Shown: one piece after another, positions 47,764-56,400 of the stretch
How positions within the stretch are numbered: the first letter of the stretch is position 1
How the letters are laid out: every line of letters begins with the position of its first letter
From: Bacteroidales bacterium
GTDB lineage: Bacteria; Bacteroidota; Bacteroidia; Bacteroidales; WCHB1-69
Direction: 5' to 3'
Assembly: GCA_024686335.1 (NCBI GenBank)
Contig: JAILCI010000037.1
Span: 1 to 64,000, forward strand
DNA length: 64,000 nucleotides
Made by a program: the position numbers and the translations under genes
The notes under the pieces: generated by a model
Told to the model about the DNA's origin: nothing
Databases searched by the model: none
What the model saw: only the letters and a program-made list of their open reading frames with translations

Positions 47764-48968
47764 GACTTCAACATCTGCTGATAAAAGTTAATCAGTTTTT
47801 CCTGTATCAAGTTATTATTATGATGCACTGAAATAAACTCTCGGGCATTTTCGCCTATAATAGAACAGAGGTCGGGAGTGGCCACACACTTGTTAATGAC
47901 AGCCACAAACTCCTCCGGGGTGTCCGCAATAAAGAGGTGTTTCCCATTCTCCACATCAAGTCCCTGTGCACCGACAGTAGTGGTGACGACTACTTTTCCC
48001 AAAGCCATGCCTTCGATAATCTTGATACGGATACCGCTTCCCGACAAAAGCGGCACTACCATGATGTCATGTTCCAACATAAACTCATTAGCATCGGGTA
48101 CTGAGCCTGCTAAAACTACATTTTTATCATGGCGCTGATAGAGAGATTCGGGAGTATGGTGTCCAGCAATTGTAAAGACAAGTTCTGGATGCTCTTTCAA
48201 AATCTCAGGCCAGACTTCATCGAGAAACCATTCAATACCTTCAACATTTGGCGACCAGTTCATACTGCCTAAATGGAATAATGAAGGTGTATCGGAAGGA
48301 ATATAGTCATCCTCATCTTCATACTTATCAAAGTCGATGCCAAACGTAAGCACCTCGCCTTGAGTAGCCGGAAAAAGGGAATGGAAGTATTGATAATCTG
48401 GTGAGGAAATCGTGAGGTAACCGTCTACAGACTGCAATATCTTGCGTTCGACACGTTCCAGCTGGTGAGCATTTATCTTATATAAAAGTTTCCGCAACGG
48501 ATTTCTCTCATTTTGTGCCAGTCGTTCCCATATTTCGTGCTCAATATTGTGCATGCGCATCACAATAGGAGCCTTGCTGTATTTACGAACCACAGGTATA
48601 TAAGGCATCATGTAAATCGACTCAATATGGACAATATCGAAAGATTCGCGCGCGAAAATCTGAGCCAACAGAGAAGCCATTTGTTTGGAATAGAAACGGC
48701 TAATTTGATAAGATGTATTAGTAAACAAGGTTTTGAAAGCTCCCCATAAATGCGGAGTAGTGTCAATAAAAACTGATTCAAAACGAGTCTTCTGTAGATA
48801 ATTTCCCGGAAAAGCTTTGAGATTCACTGGATGTTTTGGCGTTTCAACAGCCACAACTTTCACATCCTGACCATTTTTCAGGAGCATATCCGTGATATTA
48901 TTAATAGCCACACATCCGCCATCCACCAATGGGTGAGGGGGTTTATGACACAGTTGCAGAATTTTCAT
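47760..48968 (-). CDS. Family 4 glycosyltransferase
   Basis: A 402-residue GT-B fold enzyme. 'MKILQLCHKPPHPLVDGGCV' is the usual N-terminal strand and Gly-rich loop. 'RMHNIEHEIWERLA' resembles sugar transferases that use UDP- or GDP-sugars. The C-terminal domain has 'LFHLGSMNWSPNVEGIEWFL' and 'SGSGIRIKIIEGMALGKVVV', with the Glu that contacts the donor. The acceptor is unknown; cell-envelope glycan is likely by family. It overlaps LptF/G by 26 bp at its start and dxs by 4 bp at its end. Confidence 0.9.
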   Translation of the reverse strand: MKILQLCHKPPHPLVDGGCVAINNITDMLLKNGQDVKVVAVETPKHPVNLKAFPGNYLQKTRFESVFIDTTPHLWGAFKTLFTNTSYQISRFYSKQMASLLAQIFARESFDIVHIESIYMMPYIPVVRKYSKAPIVMRMHNIEHEIWERLAQNERNPLRKLLYKINAHQLERVERKILQSVDGYLTISSPDYQYFHSLFPATQGEVLTFGIDFDKYEDEDDYIPSDTPSLFHLGSMNWSPNVEGIEWFLDEVWPEILKEHPELVFTIAGHHTPESLYQRHDKNVVLAGSVPDANEFMLEHDIMVVPLLSGSGIRIKIIEGMALGKVVVTTTVGAQGLDVENGKHLFIADTPEEFVAVINKCVATPDLCSIIGENAREFISVHHNNNLIQEKLINFYQQMLKS

Positions 48969-50409
48969 GACGTTTCTTGAATATTTTCAGATTTTTAATG
49001 TTATCAATGAATTTGGCATACGTGTCTGGAGAGAGTACAGAAGAGTCGGTAGTTGCATGATATGTGAGAAAGATACATATCGGGAAAAGGACAAAGGACG
49101 AGAGCCACATACCAAACCAAACGGGCAGCGGGCTACTCTTAGAAAGTTTCTCGCCAATAATAGAAATAGCGAAGTAAAAAGTGAAAAAGACGACCGTAAT
49201 CACGAGCGGGATGCCAATACCGCCCTTACGGATAATAGAGCCTAGAGGGGCACCGATAAAGAAGAATAATACACAAGCCACGGCCAAGGTGAATTTACGG
49301 AAAAACTCAATCTGATAATTCCACATCTGATGAGTTCGAAAATTCACATCTTGATAATTATAGTTAACAGCATATGTAGTATTTCTGACACCATTTTCGG
49401 CCAATTGAAAGACGCGAGCGCGGAATTCATCGTTATAATTCTCTAACAAAGGAACTTGTTTACTAGAGACAGTGTCTGCAGCCGGATTGTTTTGGACATT
49501 TACGTTAAAGAAATACATACACTGTAAGAAAACATTGGCGGCATTTTGGTTTTGCGATTTTATATAAAACTTAGCCGTGTCAATACGTTCATTAAGTTGC
49601 CTTACAGAGAGTGCCGTTGAATGGTTCTCATAAAAACTGGCATCGACACTTTGTGCGGAGAAATCCGACATGTCGAAACGCTTATACTGTTTGTCAAAAG
49701 TAGCACGCATCAAAGGATAATGATTACGCGAATCATAAGCTCCACGAGTTATTGACGATTCGTCCCAACTGGAACCGTTGTAAAGGGTGAAGAGGAGGTA
49801 ATGCTTATCAGGAGTCACAACCATTGTGCCCCTCTCCGCGCTAGTTACATTTATATTACCTTGATGTTTAGAGTGATCATATATAAGTATGTCCTTGATT
49901 GTCACTCCGTCGGGCATTTTCTTACCTACACGAATGGCGTAGTTGTCAATATCAGTATAAAAGACACCTTCCGTGATATTAAGGGCAGGCTTCTGCTCCT
50001 GGATATCAAAAAGCAGCATCTTCAGCTTTATGGAGGCACGAGGAATCACCTCGTTAGAAACCTCGAAAGCGATAATACCAATCAGGATAGAAACAAAAGC
50101 CAATGGCATCATCATGCGGCGGGTGGATATGCCAGCAGATTTAAGGGCGACGACTTCAGATCGTTCGCCCATATTGCCAAAGGTCATCAAAGAGGCCAGC
50201 AGCACAGCCAATGGAAAAGCCATAGACGAAAGCGTTATTGATGCATAGAAGAGCAGTTTTAGGAGCACACCTATCTCTAGGCCCTTTCCTACAAGCTCAT
50301 CGACCCACTTCCACAAAAACTGCATCAGAAGCACGAATAGAGCCACGAAGAAAGTCAGGACGAAGGGCCCGAGGAAGTTCTTGCACAAATAACGGTCTAT
50401 GATTTTCAC
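48943..50409 (-). CDS. LptF/LptG-family lipopolysaccharide export permease
   Basis: A 488-residue inner-membrane protein of the YjgP/YjgQ family. It has three N-terminal helices (about 12-36, 45-75, 95-118), a large periplasmic domain (about 120-375) and three C-terminal helices (about 385-405, 413-436, 447-468). Family blocks are 'MKIIDRYLCKNFLGPFVLTF' at the start and 'GAPLGSIIRKGGIGIPLVIT' in the C-terminal half. It works with LptB to drive LPS export. It is longer than the ~360-residue E. coli proteins because of the periplasmic domain. Which of LptF or LptG it is cannot be told. Confidence 0.92.
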   Translation of the reverse strand: MKIIDRYLCKNFLGPFVLTFFVALFVLLMQFLWKWVDELVGKGLEIGVLLKLLFYASITLSSMAFPLAVLLASLMTFGNMGERSEVVALKSAGISTRRMMMPLAFVSILIGIIAFEVSNEVIPRASIKLKMLLFDIQEQKPALNITEGVFYTDIDNYAIRVGKKMPDGVTIKDILIYDHSKHQGNINVTSAERGTMVVTPDKHYLLFTLYNGSSWDESSITRGAYDSRNHYPLMRATFDKQYKRFDMSDFSAQSVDASFYENHSTALSVRQLNERIDTAKFYIKSQNQNAANVFLQCMYFFNVNVQNNPAADTVSSKQVPLLENYNDEFRARVFQLAENGVRNTTYAVNYNYQDVNFRTHQMWNYQIEFFRKFTLAVACVLFFFIGAPLGSIIRKGGIGIPLVITVVFFTFYFAISIIGEKLSKSSPLPVWFGMWLSSFVLFPICIFLTYHATTDSSVLSPDTYAKFIDNIKNLKIFKKRHENSATVS

Positions 50410-50424
50410 GACAGTGGAAATCTA

Positions 50425-51267
50425 TTAATAATCGCCGAGCGTCTCGGGCAGTTGAGCCAAAGCAGCGGCAGCCTGCTCATCATTAGGAGCTGAACCGTGC
50501 CATTTGTGCGTTCCCATCATGAAGTCCACGCCCATACCCATCTCAGTCTTCATAATGATGGCGATAGGTTTACCGTTATGAGCCAGTTTCTTAGCCAAGT
50601 TGAGCGTCATCACACACGCTTTCATATCGTTGCCGTTCATTTCCAGCACAAGCCAATTAAATGCCTCCAATTTAGCGCGCAGATTACCGAGGCTGTTTAC
50701 AGAATCAACGGGGCCGTCAATTTGTTTGCCGTTGTAATCGATTGTGACGATCAGGTTGTCAACCTTATTGTTCGGGGCAAACATAAATGCTTCCCAAACC
50801 TGTCCTTCTTCAAGTTCACCGTCGCCAGTGAGAGCGAAGACGAGATTAGGATCCTGGTTAGCTTTCTTAGCAAGTGCAGCGCCGATAGCCACAGAGACAC
50901 CTTGTCCAAGAGAACCGGAAGCCACTCTCACGCCGGGGAGACCCTCAACGGGCGTAGGATGGCCCTGGAGACGCGTATGCAGCTTTCTGAATGTCGCTAA
51001 TTCCGAAACGGGGAAATAGCCACGACGAGCCATCACGCTGTACAGTACAGGGGAAATATGGCCGTTAGACAAGAAGAACATATCCTCACCGGCACCATTT
51101 TGTGTGAAAGCATCCGGTTTGATGTTCATAATCTCAAAATAAAGGGCAGTGAGAAAATCTGTACAACCCAGAGAGCCACCCGGATGACCGGATTTGGCGC
51201 CATGGACCATTCTGATGATATCTCTTCTGACTTGAGAGGCGGTTGATTCTAACTCTTTGATTTCCAT
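50425..51267 (-). CDS. Transketolase, N-terminal (thiamine-binding) subunit
   Basis: A 280-residue protein equal to the N-terminal half of transketolase: 'GHPGGSLGCTDFLTALYFEI', 'LGQGVSVAIGAALAKKANQD' and the ThDP motif 'LTGDGELEEGQVWEAFM' with 'DYNGKQIDG'. The C-terminal pyrimidine-binding half is missing. The stop codon and the following LptF/G gene are clean, so this is a subunit gene, not a frameshift. Split transketolases are known in many bacteria and archaea, normally with the second half next door; here the partner is not in the window. Gaps to neighbours are 15 and 20 bp. Confidence 0.9.
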   Translation of the reverse strand: MEIKELESTASQVRRDIIRMVHGAKSGHPGGSLGCTDFLTALYFEIMNIKPDAFTQNGAGEDMFFLSNGHISPVLYSVMARRGYFPVSELATFRKLHTRLQGHPTPVEGLPGVRVASGSLGQGVSVAIGAALAKKANQDPNLVFALTGDGELEEGQVWEAFMFAPNNKVDNLIVTIDYNGKQIDGPVDSVNSLGNLRAKLEAFNWLVLEMNGNDMKACVMTLNLAKKLAHNGKPIAIIMKTEMGMGVDFMMGTHKWHGSAPNDEQAAAALAQLPETLGDY

Positions 51268-51287
51268 AATATGATCACTTTAAATTT

Positions 51288-51686
51288 TTACTCAATAGCT
51301 TCAGAGATTTTGCGAGCGATCTCTGCGAACTCCTCAGGGGTGAGTTTAACGCGTTCAGCTTTGAAGTCAAGGTCCCCCACCCCATTGATAGGAACCAAGT
51401 GAATATGGTTATGTGGTACATCAATGCCGATAACGGCCACACCAATACGTTTACAAGGTATAGCTTTCTCCACACCACGAGCCACTTTTTTAGCAAAGAT
51501 CATCATTTTACCTAACAAATCATCCGGCAAATCGAAAATATAATCGTTCTGCAGCTTAGTGATAACAAGGGTATGACCTTTAGCAAGAGGGGATATATCT
51601 AAGAAAGCAAAGAAGTTCTCATCTTCTGCTATCTTATAACAAGGGATTTCGCCCTTAACGATTTTTGTGAAAATTGTCTCTTCCAT
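51288..51686 (-). CDS. HIT-family nucleotide-binding hydrolase
   Basis: A 132-residue Hint-type protein. 'TIFTKIVKGEIPCYKIAED' at the N-terminus and 'FLDISPLAKGHTLVI' are family features. The histidine triad reads 'HNHIHLVPI'. Members hydrolyse AMP-linked substrates such as adenosine phosphoramidates; the physiological substrate is unknown. It lies between greA (17 bp) and the transketolase gene (20 bp) in a tight minus-strand run. Confidence 0.93.
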   Translation of the reverse strand: MEETIFTKIVKGEIPCYKIAEDENFFAFLDISPLAKGHTLVITKLQNDYIFDLPDDLLGKMMIFAKKVARGVEKAIPCKRIGVAVIGIDVPHNHIHLVPINGVGDLDFKAERVKLTPEEFAEIARKISEAIE

Positions 51687-51703
51687 GATAAACCTTGGTA
51701 AAA

Positions 51704-52177
51704 TTAACGGGAAACTTCCAATATTTCAAAATCCATAGCACCTGCAGGAGCCTGCATAGTAACGACATCGCCCTTGGCATTTCCAATCAGAGCTTTAGCC
51801 AGTGGGCTAGAAACCGATATCTTGCCTGCCTTCAGGTCAGACTCAGACTCTGGAACGATGGTATAGGTCATCTTAGCCTGGGTCTTAACATTCTTGACAG
51901 TCACGATAGAATAGATCAAAACTTTGCTGATATCGATTTTAGATTCATCGATAATGCGTGCCTTAGCGATAAGGTTTCGCAGGTTAGCAATTTTAAGCTC
52001 AAGAAGTCCTTGAGCCTCCTTAGCGGCGTCGTACTCGGCATTCTCAGAAAGATCACCTTTATCGCGGGCCTCAGCAATAGCCTGGGAAATCTTAGGTCTT
52101 TCCACGGCTTCCAATTGAACAAGTTCTTGCTTTAAAGCATCTAATCCTTCTTGAGTATAGTACTTAATATCTTCCAT
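51704..52177 (-). CDS. greA: Transcription elongation factor GreA
   Basis: Rescues backtracked RNA polymerase by stimulating transcript cleavage. At 157 residues it has normal length. The N-terminal coiled coil carries the acidic tip 'ARDKGDLSENAEYDAAKEAQ' (about 38-57). The C-terminal FKBP-like domain has 'ISVSSPLAKALIGNAKGDVV'. It is the first gene of a run greA-HIT-transketolase-LptF/G-GT4-dxs. A clear -7 element was not found upstream; the hairpin at 52198-52227 lies just before it. Confidence 0.95.
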   Translation of the reverse strand: MEDIKYYTQEGLDALKQELVQLEAVERPKISQAIAEARDKGDLSENAEYDAAKEAQGLLELKIANLRNLIAKARIIDESKIDISKVLIYSIVTVKNVKTQAKMTYTIVPESESDLKAGKISVSSPLAKALIGNAKGDVVTMQAPAGAMDFEILEVSR

Positions 52178-52197
52178 TTTTTGATTAAATATTACAC

Positions 52198-52232
52198 AAA
52201 GAAGAGGCCTTTTACAGCCTCTTCTTTTTTAT
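52198..52232. terminator. Hairpin between the outer-membrane operon and greA
   Basis: An 11-bp stem (52198-52208 AAAGAAGAGGC with 52117-type partner at 52217-52227) has an 8-base loop. The plus strand continues with a strong T-run, the minus strand only with TTTGTGTAA. As a minus-strand terminator for the PorV-like gene, 22 bp upstream, it is therefore imperfect and may allow read-through into greA. Confidence 0.65.
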
Positions 52233-52249
52233 TATAAAAGAATAATTGA

Positions 52250-53434
52250 TTACAGAGTAACTTTGATACCCATGATGTGATTGCCACGCCATTTGCTGGT
52301 GAAGCGATAAGCGTAGTCAAGATAAATTCTAGCACCGGTGTTGCCTTTCTTCAACGGGATAACTGCAGTAGCACCTACAGACGGTCCCAAGAAGAATGAG
52401 TCACCGTTAACGAGGATGGTAGTCATGACCTCATTGGTAGAATAATCGGTAGTAGTTTTCTTTGAGAAGCTCTCCAATGAATAACCACCGCGAACCATGA
52501 AGTAGTTCATGAAAGCATATTCAAGACCTACAGCGAAGATATCGCGGGAATAGGAGTTAGCGGTGAAAGCACCCATGAGGGTGATTCTGTGCATAGCTTC
52601 ATCTCTGGTAAGACCCATCTCTTTCTTATCGTCCTTAGACATGTCTGCATACTCGCCTCCGAAGAAGAGGAAGTCGTAGGAAACGCCGATTGTCAAGAGT
52701 GACGGCATTTCGAATTCAGCAGAACGAGCGTCGAGGGTCTGTTCAAAAGAGGTTCCGTTGATACGACCTCTGGCAGCCAGACCGTCGCCCTTGTAACTCA
52801 TAGGAAGACCGATGTTCTTCAACGTAACACCAATTCTGAAGTTATCATAGGCACCAGCAGTATATTGGATACCAGCGTCGAGAGCGAAACCAGTTGCATG
52901 AGCATCTGATACACTCTCAGTGATAATCTTCACAGAAGCACCACCTTGGATAAAGTGGTTGAACTTCTTAGCATAGTGAAGACCGATATAGGTAAGAGTG
53001 GGGCTAAAAGTACCCAGACCACCTTCAGGCTGACCTACAGTCGTTCTCTCGATGTCGCCGAAGCCCATAGAGAAGAATGAGAGACCAATCGTACCGAAGT
53101 CTTTGGCACGACCAATATGCTGAGCGAAACCAATAGAGTTGATAGAGATACCACAGTTGGATCCGACCAGATATTGAGTACGGTTGAAACCGAACTCAGT
53201 TTTCTTTACAAAAGAGAGACCAGCCACATTAGAGTAGATAGATTCGAGACCACGGATCTCGGCGACACCTGCATTAGCGAAACCACTGGTATGAGCCCAG
53301 GGGTCGATCATCAGATGGGAGGCACCAGCCTGACCGGAACGGTCTCTATTACCTGCCAGTACGCTATAGGACGTACTGACAGATATAAGAGCAACTAATG
53401 TGCAAATTATTAATGATTTATATAAATTTTTCAT
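52250..53434 (-). CDS. PorV/PorQ-family outer-membrane barrel protein
   Basis: A 394-residue outer-membrane protein. After a signal peptide (about 1-28, ending 'SVLAGN'), 'GASHLMIDPWAHTSGFANAG' then 'GLESIYSNVAGL' match the N-terminal plug region of PorV-like proteins, where most have 'NPAGL'. The rest is regular barrel strands ending 'HIMGIKVTL'. PorV is the shuttle that brings T9SS cargo to the attachment complex. This copy is third in an operon behind a TonB-dependent receptor and a T9SS-type cargo, so it may be a dedicated partner for that cargo (inference). The general PorV/LptO gene could be elsewhere. Confidence 0.85.
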   Translation of the reverse strand: MKNLYKSLIICTLVALISVSTSYSVLAGNRDRSGQAGASHLMIDPWAHTSGFANAGVAEIRGLESIYSNVAGLSFVKKTEFGFNRTQYLVGSNCGISINSIGFAQHIGRAKDFGTIGLSFFSMGFGDIERTTVGQPEGGLGTFSPTLTYIGLHYAKKFNHFIQGGASVKIITESVSDAHATGFALDAGIQYTAGAYDNFRIGVTLKNIGLPMSYKGDGLAARGRINGTSFEQTLDARSAEFEMPSLLTIGVSYDFLFFGGEYADMSKDDKKEMGLTRDEAMHRITLMGAFTANSYSRDIFAVGLEYAFMNYFMVRGGYSLESFSKKTTTDYSTNEVMTTILVNGDSFFLGPSVGATAVIPLKKGNTGARIYLDYAYRFTSKWRGNHIMGIKVTL

Positions 53435-53464
53435 ATTCTCGATAGTTTTACGGTATTAATAATT

Positions 53465-56400
53465 TTAGAAACCATTCAAGTCGGTAGGACGCATAGAGCA
53501 GAAGAACTTGAGCGTGCGCTCGCCAATACCGTCGGCTTTAACGTGGATAATATACACGCCGCTGGCGATAGGAATGTTAGCGTGGTTCTTCAGATCCCAC
53601 TGAACAAATGAAGTAGTGGCATCACCTTTCGTAAGGGTTCTAATCAGAGTACCGTTAACGGTGTAGATGGAGATGGTACATTTTGCAGGCAAGTTCACGA
53701 TGCGTACATAGTTCTCCAAAGCTGTGGACTCATATTGAGAGAATCCATAGTAAGGATTAGGAACGATGTTGATCTCTTCGAGAACTGTCTCCATATTCTC
53801 AGCCGTCTCAATCTTAGTAGGAGCAATATTCTTCGTTGTGAAGGAGTACATCGGATAACCTCCGTTCTCACTAGCATTAGGAGCAGAAGCGGGATCGTTG
53901 TACCAGCGAGAAGAGTATCTCATGTAAGGACGGGATACACGCAGTTTGATCTTAGCATCGCAAGCCATCCAATTATCTTCTTGGTTCATAGCCGGCATAG
54001 GAATGCTAGTCCACATCACATTGTTGAATAATTGCATCTTCATCTGACGACGAGCAGCATTGGTAAGGACTGTGTTAGCAGCAACCTGATGGAATTTAGC
54101 ATTGAGCCATTCGCACTGGTCATAAGCACCGCACTCATACCAAGGATAATATTGACCATTGTACTCGAAGGAACCACCGTGGGTAGTACCGTTAGAGTTG
54201 GAGGTCTGCTCATTATCATTGAAGTTACGTTTTCTGGAAGCATTTCTGTAGTACATGCTACATGTGTTGCCGGAGCTACCGCAAACGTATACATAGTGAC
54301 GACCACCATTAAGAGGTTCGCCGTAAGTAACGCTATAAGCATCGCGGAAGTTGTTATAAGCAGTAATACCCATCGGGATAGGTTCTCCAGTCTCCTCATC
54401 GAGGATAAGTTCGCCAGTCTGAGGATTGGTATAGTAAGCATATACATTCGTCGGGTTGAAGATCATATCATTACCGTTGTTCAACTCATCAGCGGAGTTT
54501 TCAGCGAACATGATGTTCAAACGCTCACCAGTTTCAACGTTGATAGCATAGCCAGGGAACCAACCGAAACCAGTTGTACCGGAATTGTCAGGATTACCAT
54601 TCTTGTCCACAGAAGGAGCATTCTTCGGCTCATGGCGAACGTTTTCGTAAGACTGACCATTGAAGTTCTGAGTAACATGATAATCAGCATCAGACTCTGA
54701 GCTACCAGACTCAAGAACGAGAGCTCTTGTCCAGAGAGAAGAATCTTTTGTGAAAACAATATCAACAGAATAGAGGTTAGTCAGTGTTTGGTTATAACCA
54801 GGGTTATACGGAGCAGCTGCAATGCTCTTGAAATCATAGTACGGGTTGGCAGGACCGGAAGCAGTCTCAATGTATTGATTATCTGCTTGGAGAATCCATG
54901 CCTTAGGACCACCATCATAAGGAGATGACATCACGTAAGGAGCCCATGTACCAGAAACAAGGTCCTCGAACTGTTGATTAGGATCGATGAAACCACGAAC
55001 CTTCTCATCTTCGTTCAAAGTACCAGAAGGCATAACATAGAAGAAGTCTTCAGTACGCCATTCCATATAATTGGACTCAGCACCATGCTGACCATCATTG
55101 CCCCAATCGTGCCATTTAGCAGTTGCAGTCTGTTGACCAGCATGAATCCAGTTGGACGGATAGTCACCTTCCATATCGGTTACACCAGAGAGCCATACAT
55201 AGTCACCATCGTATTCGATAGATGAACCGACGACATCAACTTGAGCATACTTAGACATGTTTGCATAGGAGTATCCGGCATCTGAAGCAGCTACAAACTC
55301 ATCAAGATTATCTTGATAGATTTTGAACTTATCGTTGATAATAGCGATAGAGATACCCAGATCCGGGAAGATCTCTTCGTTAGTCATGCTGATAGGCATT
55401 GAAGCTGTGGTAACACGGTTAAGCCCCATCTCAGCCAACTCATCATCGGTAACCTCATCAGAGATGATCAATTGCCATTCTGTATCATCGTTGACATCTA
55501 CATCAGTCTCATTCGGTAACAACTTAATAGTATAGTCATAAGGTTTAACCTTCAACGGGTCGATAACCTTAATATTCAGAGGACCATAGTTGTTCTTGTA
55601 TTGAATATCATTGTAGGTATTGTTTTCGAGAATTTTTTGGATGGACTCATCTGTCAAATCCAAGAAGAAACCACCATTACCTTGACCCTCAAGACGAGTA
55701 ATCATAGGTTGGTCACCATATTGACAGTTGAGAAGTTGCTCAACGGGTTTATGAGGAATAGCAGTATAACTATGAATATTACGACGACCTGCCAAATAAG
55801 GAGTCATTTGACCGTCAAGGTTGTCTGCATCCATAGAGAATGTCTTATAATTGTTGTAACCATAAGCGAGGACTAAGAAGTAGTACTCTTTGTGGTTAAC
55901 GAGTTTCTTGTTAGTACCGGTAGCGAATTTATCTTCTGTAACGGTGAAAGAGTGGGAGATGCCTTGGTCAGCACCACTAACCATCTCAGTGGCTACGGAA
56001 GCACCAACAGCGTCATTGTAGATCCAGTTAACCAACTGGCCAGCACCATTAGCGATATCGCATTGAGCAATCAAGATAGCCTTGCTAGCATCATCAAGGT
56101 CTGTAACACTTACAGAAGCTGAAGCCAATTGATAAATCTGATAACCTTCAAATTTGTAGGAACGATCTTCTTGGGTAAGAGTATCAATAATTGTCTGGTT
56201 CTCAAAGTTGTGAACTTCAATAACGGTATCAGCACCAGTTGAAGTGTAAGTATGTACTGAATCGATTGTCTCTACCAAAGTGGTAGTCTCAATAGTCTTT
56301 TGGATTTGAGGATCCAACTCAACGTAAGTCTCGTGATAGTTGTTGCTATTCGGATCATCGTTGGAAAGAAGGATAACCAATTGATTTTCGTACTCACGGA

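Noticed and set aside
50425..51267. Transketolase as a truncated pseudogene
   Set aside because: The protein ends at the domain border, has a clean stop and intact ThDP motif, and free-standing N-terminal subunits are known.
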